A DNA stretch of 9,600 nucleotides from Myxococcales bacterium. GTDB lineage: Bacteria > Myxococcota_A > Polyangia > Palsa-1104. Below are positions 1 through 5,424 of this stretch, piece after piece. Made by a program: the position numbers and the translations under genes. Position 1 is the stretch's first letter. The number at the start of each line of letters is the position of its first letter. The stretch spans positions 1 through 9,600 of the forward strand of contig JAHFDU010000145.1 of assembly GCA_023248835.1 (NCBI GenBank), written 5' to 3'. The notes beneath the pieces were generated by a model. The model did not search any database. It saw nothing but the letters and a program-made list of their open reading frames with translations, and was not told the DNA's origin.

Positions 1-298
1 GCAGACGCGCTCCTGGCGGCGCCCACACCACCCGCATACCCGGATCCGGAACGTTGGACGCGCCGCAGACTACTTGGTGTTCGGCTTTGCCGTCGAAGAG
101 GGTGACCAGCGTCAGCTTGGCGCCGTTCGGATGCGCTGCCTTGCCACGCACTTCGACCACCCGCACACCAGAAAAATCGCCGGCGGTGCTGCAGCCCTCT
201 ACTTCAAGCCCGGCCTGCGTCAGGCGATCGGATATTGTTTGCGCGTCGTCCTTGAGCCCAGGCAAAAGCTCGCGCAACCAGCGAAGCGAAATGTTCAT
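1..298 (-). CDS. pheT: Phenylalanyl-tRNA synthetase beta subunit, N-terminal 99 residues (runs off left edge)
   Basis: Reading from the ATG at 298-296 gives an uninterrupted frame to the window edge, starting MNISLRWLRELLPGL. PheT is the large subunit of the (alpha-beta)2 cytosolic enzyme that charges tRNA-Phe; its N-terminal EMAP/Trbp-like OB fold helps bind tRNA and later domains edit mischarged tyrosine. Visible landmarks are the opening xxSLRWLRE helix, AGLEVEG at about residues 29-35, the OB-fold segment HPNGAKLTLV near residue 57 and VCGASNVPDPGMRV near residue 77, all matching the order in E. coli PheT. The catalytic-like and B5/B3-B4 domains lie outside the window. The ATG overlaps the pheS TGA in an ATGA, and no convincing Shine-Dalgarno precedes it, so translation is probably coupled to pheS. 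Assignment is firm; completeness cannot be judged. Confidence 0.95.
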   Translation of the reverse strand, partial: MNISLRWLRELLPGLKDDAQTISDRLTQAGLEVEGCSTAGDFSGVRVVEVRGKAAHPNGAKLTLVTLFDGKAEHQVVCGASNVPDPGMRVVWAPPGARL

Positions 299-1341
299 GA
301 CTGGAATTGCGCGGCGAATCGCACGTCGCCGTCGAAAAAACGCCCGATGTTGTCGATACCGTAGCGCAACATCGCCATGCGCTCGAGGCCGAAGCCAAAC
401 GCGAATCCAGTGTAGCGCTCTGCATCGTAGTTCACGTGGCGAAAGACTTCGGGATCGACCATGCCGGCGCCGCCGAGCTCAATCCATCCCGATTGTTTAC
501 AGGTGCGACAACCTTTGCCCTCGCAGAATACGCAACTTATGTCGACCTCCGCCGAAGGCTCGGTAAAGGGAAAGAAAGAGGGTCGCAGGCGGATGCGATG
601 CGTCTCGCCGAAATAGCGCCGGACAAAGTGGAGCAGCACGCCTTTGAGATCGGCAAAGGTCACGCCCTCGTCGACGCACAGACCTTCGATCTGGTGAAAC
701 ATCGGCGAGTGGGTTGGATCTTCGTCTTTGCGGTAACAAGCTCCGGGCGCAATGATGCGCACCGGCGGGGGATGCGCCAGCATCTCGCGGATCTGCACCG
801 GCGAAGTATGGGTGCGCAGCACCAAATCGGGCGCGCCCTCGACGTAAAACGTGTCCTGCATATCGCGGGCGGGATGATCTTTGGGCATCGCCAACGCTGC
901 AAAATTATTGAAATCGGTCTCGACGTGCGGCCCGACGGCGACGACAAACCCGAGTTCTGCGAATATCGCGACCAGTTCGCGCCGCACCAGCGTGATCGGA
1001 TGCAGATGGCCGAGTCGACGACGCACGCCGGGCAGAGTGAGGTCGACGGAGCGCTCTAGATCGCGCCTTCGCGCCGCTTCTTCGAGCGCGCTCAATCGCG
1101 CCGAAAATTCGCGCTCCACTGTTTCGATCGCGGCATTGCCGAGCTGTCCAACGTTACGTTTTTCTGTCGGTGCCGCGGTCTTGATCGCGTGTTTTTGTAA
1201 ATTGCGCACCAGGCCTTGGGCGCCACCGTAGTCGGCAAAGACTTTGCGCAGCTCCTGTTCGGAGGTCGCGGTTGCAATGAGATTCGCGTAATCGCTGGTT
1301 AGTTTGGCGAACTGCTGCTTGAGTTCATCGAGGGTTGCCAT
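295..1341 (-). CDS. pheS: Phenylalanyl-tRNA synthetase alpha subunit
   Basis: This 348-residue protein is the catalytic subunit of phenylalanyl-tRNA synthetase, which activates Phe with ATP and transfers it to tRNA-Phe. Residues 1-90 are a charged helical tRNA-binding arm. The class II core follows: VETDFNNFAAL at 140-150, HPARDMQDTFYV at 156-167, the motif 2 region around FHQIEG at 215-220, FPFTEPSAEVD at 257-267, and motif 3 GFAFGFGLERMAMLRYG at 312-328. Four cysteines (C270, C273, C278, C281; CxxC-x4-CxxC) sit just after the TEPSAEVD strand and look like a small metal knuckle. That insert is absent from E. coli PheS but, as I recall, common in deltaproteobacterial and some other PheS. The ATG at 1341-1339 is preceded by GGAGGG nine bases upstream. 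It follows rplT by 21 bases and overlaps pheT by 4. Confidence 0.97.
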   Translation of the reverse strand: MATLDELKQQFAKLTSDYANLIATATSEQELRKVFADYGGAQGLVRNLQKHAIKTAAPTEKRNVGQLGNAAIETVEREFSARLSALEEAARRRDLERSVDLTLPGVRRRLGHLHPITLVRRELVAIFAELGFVVAVGPHVETDFNNFAALAMPKDHPARDMQDTFYVEGAPDLVLRTHTSPVQIREMLAHPPPVRIIAPGACYRKDEDPTHSPMFHQIEGLCVDEGVTFADLKGVLLHFVRRYFGETHRIRLRPSFFPFTEPSAEVDISCVFCEGKGCRTCKQSGWIELGGAGMVDPEVFRHVNYDAERYTGFAFGFGLERMAMLRYGIDNIGRFFDGDVRFAAQFQS

Positions 1342-1362
1342 GTAAACGAACCCTCCATGGCA

Positions 1363-1713
1363 CTACGCGGTTTTCGCCTGGTCGACGATCTTGGTGAAAG
1401 TCGACGGATCGGAGACGGCGAGATCGGCCAAAATCTTGCGATCGAGCTCAATGTGCGCGCGCTTCAGGCCCCCGACCAATTTGGAGTAGCTGACGCCGTT
1501 CTGCCGCGCGGCAGCGTTGATGCGAATGATCCACAGTCCGCGGAAATCACGCTTGCGCAGGCGGCGGTGCCAGGTGGCGTAGCGCCACGCATGGCGCACC
1601 GCATCGGCCATCGCTTTCCACAATTTCGAGCGGCCGCCACGAAAACCTTTGGCTTCAGCGCGAATTCGATTGCGGCGACGAAGTGCTTTAAATCCCCGTT
1701 TTGCTCTCGGCAT
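1363..1713 (-). CDS. rplT: 50S ribosomal protein L20
   Basis: This 116-residue, very basic protein is ribosomal protein L20, an early 23S rRNA-binding assembly factor of the large subunit. The N-terminal extension MPRAKRGFKALRRRNRI is the long rRNA-threading helix. The globular half carries the diagnostic RKRDFRGLWIIRINAAARQ (residues 53-71), then NGVSYSKLVGGLK and the DRKILADLAV motif. Length matches the family (about 117-120). The ATG at 1713-1711 has TTGAGGG seven bases upstream, a good Shine-Dalgarno. It lies 86 bases after rpmI and 21 before pheS, the conserved rpmI-rplT-pheS-pheT order. In several bacteria L20 represses its own operon by binding a leader or intergenic RNA. A small hairpin in the rpmI-rplT gap is listed separately, but no L20 site can be shown from sequence alone. 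Confidence 0.97.
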   Translation of the reverse strand: MPRAKRGFKALRRRNRIRAEAKGFRGGRSKLWKAMADAVRHAWRYATWHRRLRKRDFRGLWIIRINAAARQNGVSYSKLVGGLKRAHIELDRKILADLAVSDPSTFTKIVDQAKTA

Positions 1714-1740
1714 TGTCTACCCTCAAATGGCGGCATCGGG

Positions 1741-1757
1741 ATCGACGCGGAGTCGAT
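1741..1757 (-). promoter_or_regulatory. Small hairpin in the rpmI-rplT spacer
   Basis: A perfect 6-base inverted repeat (ATCGAC / GTCGAT, 5-base loop) lies in the 86-base spacer between rpmI and rplT, about 28 bases upstream of the rplT start. On the mRNA (minus) strand it is preceded by AAAA rather than followed by a U-tract, so it is not an intrinsic terminator of this operon. It could be a spacer fold or part of an L20-responsive element. The structure is seen; the role is speculative. Confidence 0.25.
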
Positions 1758-1799
1758 TTTCTGCCCTAAGCCAGCCTCAAACCGACACTTGCTAACACA

Positions 1800-2000
1800 T
1801 TAGTGCTGGTACGGCAAGAGTGACTTCACCTGCGCTTCCTGGGCGCGGTTCACCACCTTGCTGCCGCGCAAACGGCGTTTGCGCTTGGTCGACTCGTGGC
1901 TCAAAAGGTGGCTCTTGTGCGCTTGCTTGTGCAGGACGTGGCCATTGGCAGTCACTTTGAACCGTTTCTTGGCACCTGAGTGCGTTTTCATCTTCGGCAT
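1800..2000 (-). CDS. rpmI: 50S ribosomal protein L35
   Basis: This is ribosomal protein L35, 66 residues, a small, very basic 23S rRNA-binding component of the large subunit. The sequence MPKMKTHSGAKKRFKVT followed by HKSHLLSHESTKRKRRLRG is the standard L35 signature. An in-frame ATG eight codons upstream (2024) would add MPLFSRNV; the start at 2000 is preferred because it gives the canonical MPKMKTH N-terminus and has GAGG six bases upstream. It is the first gene of the rpmI-rplT-pheS-pheT unit here. In most bacteria infC, encoding initiation factor IF3, directly precedes rpmI; it is not found in the remaining minus-strand DNA upstream. Identification is firm. Confidence 0.96.
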   Translation of the reverse strand: MPKMKTHSGAKKRFKVTANGHVLHKQAHKSHLLSHESTKRKRRLRGSKVVNRAQEAQVKSLLPYQH

Positions 2001-2010
2001 GACATTCCTC

Positions 2011-2062
2011 GAAAAGAGAGGCACTATCTAGTGGGAAATGGGAAAAAGTGCAACCTCTTTTC
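2011..2062 (-). promoter_or_regulatory. rpmI: Putative promoter and leader stem of the rpmI operon
   Basis: On the minus strand, a TTGCAC (2053-2048) and a TAGATA (2030-2025) are separated by 17 bases, each matching a sigma-70 consensus box at about 3 of 6 positions, so the promoter is weak. GAAAAGAGG (2062-2054) is complementary, apart from a two-base bulge, to CCTCTCTTTTC (2021-2011). That second arm abuts the rpmI Shine-Dalgarno, so a fold could modulate ribosome access, as in autoregulated ribosomal-protein leaders. However, if transcription starts just after the proposed -10, the upstream arm would not be in the transcript, so promoter and stem cannot both be right as drawn. Low confidence. 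Confidence 0.25.
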
Positions 2063-2081
2063 CACTCAGTTCCTTAGTACC

Positions 2082-2121
2082 TTGACGCTCGCGGGGTCGC
2101 CCGGCGTACGGTCGGGCTGTG
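2082..2121 (+). promoter_or_regulatory. Putative promoter placing the transcript start at the GTG codon (leaderless)
   Basis: TTGACG at 2082-2087 (5 of 6 to the -35 consensus), a 19-base spacer and TACGGT at 2107-2112 (TAnnnT pattern) precede the GTG start at 2119 by only six bases. No Shine-Dalgarno is present before that GTG. The geometry is that of a leaderless transcript. The spacer is long and the -10 weak, so this is suggestive only. Confidence 0.25.
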
Positions 2122-2509
2122 AGTGTGGCGCTGAACCCGTTCTCGCTCCAGGTGGCCCCGCTCGAAGACCGCAAGCAGCAACACCCGGTCACGTTCGCGG
2201 CATCGCTCTTCGACCGGTGGGCCGCGCGGATGCACGAGACCGCTTGGGGCGACGATACGGTTGAGCGTTCGTTCCGCGGTTACTGCATGTGGTTGCGGAA
2301 CGGCACGCACGCCGAGGAGGCCTTCGAAGTCCAGGGCTCGTGCGTCACGCTAAAGTGGCCCCCGTCGGGGATCGCGCTCGCGGCGCTGCTGCTGCGCGGG
2401 CGGCGCCTGTGGCCCGCGTTTGGCCACCTTGTACGACGAAGAGCATCGCGCAGAGCTGGCTACGTCGGCCCGAAAACGGGCGGCCCGTTTGCCGCCGGCG
2501 TGGCGCTAA
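2119..2509 (+). pseudogene. Hypothetical protein gene with an apparent single-base frameshift
   Basis: I do not recognise the family. From the GTG at 2119 the frame shows strong G/C bias at third codon positions up to about 2418, then loses it (a run of codons ending in A). One frame over, coding character resumes immediately as ATLYDEEHRAELATSARKRAARLPPAWR and ends at TAA 2507-2509. Removing one T from the TTT at 2419-2421 joins the two into about 129 residues, reading LRGRRLWPALATLYDEEH across the junction. The encoded protein is soluble-looking, with an aromatic GYCMWLRNGT segment (about residues 56-65) and a charged helical C-terminus. It is either a decayed gene or a sequencing/assembly indel. 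Without correction the first frame runs on to about 2550 with an unconvincing Arg-rich tail. It is divergent from rpmI and sits where infC would normally be. Function unknown. Confidence 0.55.
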
Positions 2510-2726
2510 CCGTGATCACGTTGACGCGATTGCGTCTGGCAGTTCGTTGACGTTGACGTGGTCGTTGTTGACGGCGACGGCGACGTGAACGATCTCAGCT
2601 CAGTCATCGCTGTCGGTGGCGCTTCAGCGTAGGCAATGTTCGATCTCGTGTAACAGATCGTCGCCGTCGCCGACGCCGACAAGGTCAACGACAACGCGGG
2701 ATCGATCACGTCAACTTGATAACGGT
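2510..2726. repeat. Non-coding, low-complexity region with a large imperfect inverted repeat
   Basis: No credible gene lies here. The stretch is rich in GTTGACG-like and GGCGAC units. GGCGACGGCGACG at 2573-2585 is exactly complementary to 2659-2671, and GATCT (2591-2595) pairs with AGATC (2655-2659) just inside. Outside these, GTTGAC-rich sequence on the left faces GTCAAC-rich sequence on the right (2680-2716). The whole can be drawn as an imperfect palindrome centred near 2625. It lies between the end of the plus-strand broken gene and the end of the minus-strand oxidase unit, where both transcripts converge. It may form a structured 3' region, but there is no T-tract typical of an intrinsic terminator. 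Confidence 0.5.
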
Positions 2727-3758
2727 CTAACCGTGATTGATTTGGCGCTCGAGTTCGAGCCAGAGAGGGGAGGGGTAGGCGGGCGGTGTTGGTTGGTGTG
2801 AGTAGACAGCGAATCCGTTGCGGTGCCAACCGACTGCGAGCGTGCGATCGTCGACGACGAGATCATCGAGCTCTTCGATTTGAAAACTGCGTTCGAAGGG
2901 TGGGCGCTCGGTCGGCGGCGGTGCGTGCCGGACTACACCACCGTTTTGCTTGAGGACGAGTTCGGCGATGAACTTTGATTGCGCGGCTACGAGCTGGGTG
3001 GTGCCGTCGAGGGCGATCGAAAGGGCGCGGCCGTGCACTGCCATGTCGCGTGGCTGGACATGTAGTAACAGCGCGCGGGCAGCCGCCATCGCGGCTTTTG
3101 CCGTCGGCAGCTCAAACGTTGCTTGGGCTTGCGTTTCGCCGCGACGTTCGATGCGCAACGTGGCTGCGGTGAGCACCCCGATTTTCCCCTCGGTGCCGAC
3201 AAAAACGTGCATGAAATCGGGTCCGACCGCTTTGCGTGGCGCCACCTTGGTCCCAATCTCAGTGCCGTCATGAGTGAAGGCGACAACGCCGGCACACGCG
3301 GAAACAAAGCGACCGCTGCGCGGGCTCGCCTCGGTCGGACGAGGCCGCGACAGCAGCGCCCCTACTGTGCGGGTAAGCGATGCCGGCGGCAATGGCGGCA
3401 GCCGCAATCCGCGCTCCTGCAGGAGCGCGTTGAGTGCGGCGGCAGTGATTCCGGTCTGCACCGAAACCAGCAACGAAGTCTCGTCAAGATGCAGCACATT
3501 GCACATGCGCGACAAGTCGAGAAAAATCGCGTCGCCCCATGCTTCGACTTCGCTTAGCACGAGCGGAGGCACAATGCCCCGCTCGCCCTGAGCTAGTCGA
3601 AGGGTGCAGACGCGAACACTGGCGGCGCGCGCGATCGCCAGCACCTGACCGATCTCACTCGCCGATCCCGGACAGACCGTCACTCGGGGCTCGTTCGATG
3701 ATACGTTGAGCGGTCCGACCGCGCTTCGCAAATCGGCGACGGTGATTGGGTGGATCAT
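2727..3758 (-). CDS. GlcE-like FAD-binding oxidase subunit with a REP-derived insertion
   Basis: This 343-residue protein resembles the FAD_binding_4/PCMH flavoproteins typified by GlcE of glycolate oxidase. The N-terminal half fits the fold: TVCPGSASEIGQVLAIARAASVRV (27-50), IFLDLSRMCNVLHLDETSLLVSVQTGIT (78-105), and FVGTEGKIGVLTAATLRIE (186-204), the usual FAD-contacting GTEGxxG loop. Between residues 50 and 76, where relatives carry a GGGT-type FAD diphosphate loop, it has LRLAQGERG then LVLSEVEAW, encoded by a palindromic repeat. The TVGA segment and following residues (131-150) also lack the usual small-residue pattern (NASG). Cofactor binding may therefore be impaired, or the protein may act as a structural partner. 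The C-terminus is short, without the DPxxxxNPG ending. The ATG overlaps the upstream TGA (ATGA), implying coupled translation. No GlcF follows. The substrate cannot be inferred. Confidence 0.75.
   Translation of the reverse strand: MIHPITVADLRSAVGPLNVSSNEPRVTVCPGSASEIGQVLAIARAASVRVCTLRLAQGERGIVPPLVLSEVEAWGDAIFLDLSRMCNVLHLDETSLLVSVQTGITAAALNALLQERGLRLPPLPPASLTRTVGALLSRPRPTEASPRSGRFVSACAGVVAFTHDGTEIGTKVAPRKAVGPDFMHVFVGTEGKIGVLTAATLRIERRGETQAQATFELPTAKAAMAAARALLLHVQPRDMAVHGRALSIALDGTTQLVAAQSKFIAELVLKQNGGVVRHAPPPTERPPFERSFQIEELDDLVVDDRTLAVGWHRNGFAVYSHQPTPPAYPSPLWLELERQINHG
3541..3603. repeat. REP-like imperfect palindrome embedded in frame in the GlcE-like gene
   Basis: Two arms of about 26 bases (3541-3566 and 3577-3603) are inverted and match at roughly 20 positions, separated by about 10 bases. 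They share CTTCGACT near the outer ends and CGAGCGG at the inner ends. The element's length allows the reading frame to pass through; on the minus strand it encodes about residues 52-73, including LRLAQGERG and LVLSEVEAW. I recall these peptides as the typical translation of a short interspersed palindrome found in several bacterial groups. No second copy is seen in this window. The structure is seen directly; the mobile/REP origin is inference. Confidence 0.7.
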
Positions 3759-5290
3759 CGAGGAAGCCCCATCTTGCCGGGGTTGAGAATGTCATCGGGA
3801 TCGAGCGTCTGTTTGAGCGCGCGATAGATCGCCATCGCGCCGCCGTGTTCGTCGGCCATGAAGCGGCTCTTGAGCAGCCCGACGCCGTGGTGGTGGCTGA
3901 TGGTGGCGCCGACCTCTAGCGCCGCCTGCATGCCGACTTGCCAGATGCGATCGTAGCGTTCTTCTGCGCTCAGTTTCGCATCGCCGACGGAGGCGAAGGT
4001 GAAATAGATCGAGCAGCCATCGGGATAGGCGTGGGAAAAGTGTGCCATCACAAACGCGTAGGGCGCCAGTGCCTGTTTGACTGCGTAATAAAGCTCAAGC
4101 AGGCGATCCCAAGTGGTGGCCACTTCCATGGTGTCGACGAACGCGCCGGCGTCGAACACTTCCGACATGCGAAAACTGACTCGGTAGCGATGGGCAAGCC
4201 AGCGCTCACCCGGTCCGGGGCCAAGATCGCGGCCGCCGGCGTGTACAAGTTCGGTGGCGCAGTCGGCCGCTTCGGCTTCGGCGAGTGGGCGGGCGCCTTC
4301 GCAACCCACGATCAAGAGACAGCCCGGATGCACGGTGCGCAAAAAGCCATCGGCCAGTTGATTGAGCAGTCTGGGTTGTCCGAGCGCCGCCTTGAATAGG
4401 TGTTTTTTCAAGCTTGCGAGTGCGTCGTCCAAAGCGCCACTTTCGTTCTGCCTGCGATGGCCGTGGTCGCGCTTTTCACTGCGGTGCATGAAGCTGTCGA
4501 ACTCGTCGTAGAGTCGAAGCACCGACGGACGGAGCCCGCGCTGCAGCAACCTTCGCGCTGCCTCAAGTCCGGCAGAGAGACGTGCAAAAGACCAGCCGCG
4601 AAGTAGCTGAATCTCGGGTTTGCGCCAAATCGTGGCGCAAGCCGAGGTGATGATGCCGAGCGTACCCTCGGACCCGACGATGAGCTGCGCCAAATCGGGC
4701 GTGGCGCCGGCCTCAAGTGTGTGAATTTGGCCGCGCCCGTCGACAAAAGTCAGGCTGCGCACCATGTCTTCGATTTTTCCGTAGCGCGTGGAGAGCTGAC
4801 CGGCCGAACGTGCCGCCAACCAACCGCCAAAAGTGGAACACATGATCGACGACGGAAAATGGCCCATGGTGAAGCCGCGGCGTGAAAGTTCGTGCTCGAG
4901 ATGCTCGCCGAGAATTCCGGCTTCGAAGGTGGCGCTGCCGGCGACTTCGTCAAGCGTCACCAGCTTGCGCATTCGTTTTAAGTCGACCACCAGTCCGCCG
5001 TGAATCGCCAGTGCGCCACCACAGACGCCGGAGCCAGCCCCGAAGGGCACGATCGGCGTGCCATGCGTGCGGGCGCGGGCGACGATTTCGGCGATTTCTT
5101 CGACCGTGGTTGGCCAGACAATCGCATCCGGTGGCGCCGGCGCCACCTTGCCGCGCTGAAGCCCAATCGTTGTGCGCGGCCACAGATCGCGAGCGTAGGC
5201 GGCCCGATCGGGTGGGGTAGTCGATACCCGCCCCGGGAAGAGCGCGCTCAGCTCGGCAACGATCGCTGGTGATCGACCCTGTGGAAGCAC
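3755..5290 (-). CDS. FAD-linked oxidase of the alkylglycerone-phosphate synthase (AGPS)/GlcD type
   Basis: This 511-residue protein belongs to the VAO/PCMH flavoprotein family. Residues 55-225 form the FAD-binding domain: the diphosphate loop PFGAGSGVCGG (82-92), FPSSIMCSTFGGWLAARSAGQ (145-165) with YGKIEDMV, and GSEGTLGIITSA (206-217). Residues 230-511 are the cap and C-terminal part, with ERWLAHRYRVSFRMSEV (362-378), FSHAYPDGCSIYFTFA (418-433), the His triplet ISHHHGVG (464-471) and the closing DPDDILNPGKMG. The ISHHHGVG motif and the layout resemble AGPS, which makes the ether bond of alkyl-DHAP, more than GlcD or D-lactate dehydrogenases, which have GEHGIG. AGPS activity is plausible but unproven; a 2-hydroxyacid dehydrogenase is the alternative. 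The start is GTG (5290-5288) with no clear Shine-Dalgarno and a 5-bp stem (5290-5294/5302-5306) touching it. It is first in a two-gene unit. Confidence 0.85.
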   Translation of the reverse strand: MLPQGRSPAIVAELSALFPGRVSTTPPDRAAYARDLWPRTTIGLQRGKVAPAPPDAIVWPTTVEEIAEIVARARTHGTPIVPFGAGSGVCGGALAIHGGLVVDLKRMRKLVTLDEVAGSATFEAGILGEHLEHELSRRGFTMGHFPSSIMCSTFGGWLAARSAGQLSTRYGKIEDMVRSLTFVDGRGQIHTLEAGATPDLAQLIVGSEGTLGIITSACATIWRKPEIQLLRGWSFARLSAGLEAARRLLQRGLRPSVLRLYDEFDSFMHRSEKRDHGHRRQNESGALDDALASLKKHLFKAALGQPRLLNQLADGFLRTVHPGCLLIVGCEGARPLAEAEAADCATELVHAGGRDLGPGPGERWLAHRYRVSFRMSEVFDAGAFVDTMEVATTWDRLLELYYAVKQALAPYAFVMAHFSHAYPDGCSIYFTFASVGDAKLSAEERYDRIWQVGMQAALEVGATISHHHGVGLLKSRFMADEHGGAMAIYRALKQTLDPDDILNPGKMGLPR

Positions 5291-5424
5291 GGCTTATCTT
5301 TAGCCGAAAAGAACAAAAATTGCGCCGGTTCGTCCAGCGCCGCTGGCGTCAGGACAGCTGGAGACAGCTGGGCCTTGCATCGGCGCCTCTGACACTATAG
5401 TGTGGCGGCATTGGGCAAGCAAAC
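5291..5424. promoter_or_regulatory. Divergent intergenic region with a tandem CAGCTG repeat and candidate promoter
   Basis: This 134-base gap separates the oxidase unit (leftward) from the first lipoprotein gene (rightward) and must hold promoters for both unless transcription is read-through. A 10-base tandem repeat (GACAGCTGGA / GACAGCTGGG, 5353-5372) places two palindromic CAGCTG cores exactly 10 bases, about one helical turn, apart, consistent with a regulator site. CCAGCG-C-CGCTGG at 5334-5346 is another palindrome. For the rightward gene, TTGCAT (5375-5380) and TATAGT (5396-5401) are spaced 15 bases apart, a short and weak promoter match. No promoter could be picked for the leftward gene. 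Confidence 0.35.

Noticed and set aside
307..1059. 250-residue plus-strand open frame
   Set aside because: It lies antisense across pheS, which has unmistakable motifs; the plus-strand translation shows no family features.
2510..2726. CRISPR array or tandem repeat array
   Set aside because: The units are short, irregular and inverted, with no uniform repeats or spacers of constant length.
2001..2727. Hidden infC on the minus strand upstream of rpmI
   Set aside because: No minus-strand frame here resembles IF3; the only coding signal is on the plus strand.
2506..2829. 107-residue minus-strand Ser/Thr-rich frame
   Set aside because: It arises from the low-complexity palindromic region and overlaps the end of the GlcE-like gene; no coding bias or motif supports it.
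3541..3603. Intrinsic terminator inside the GlcE-like gene
   Set aside because: The palindrome has no T-tract on either strand and the reading frame continues through it.
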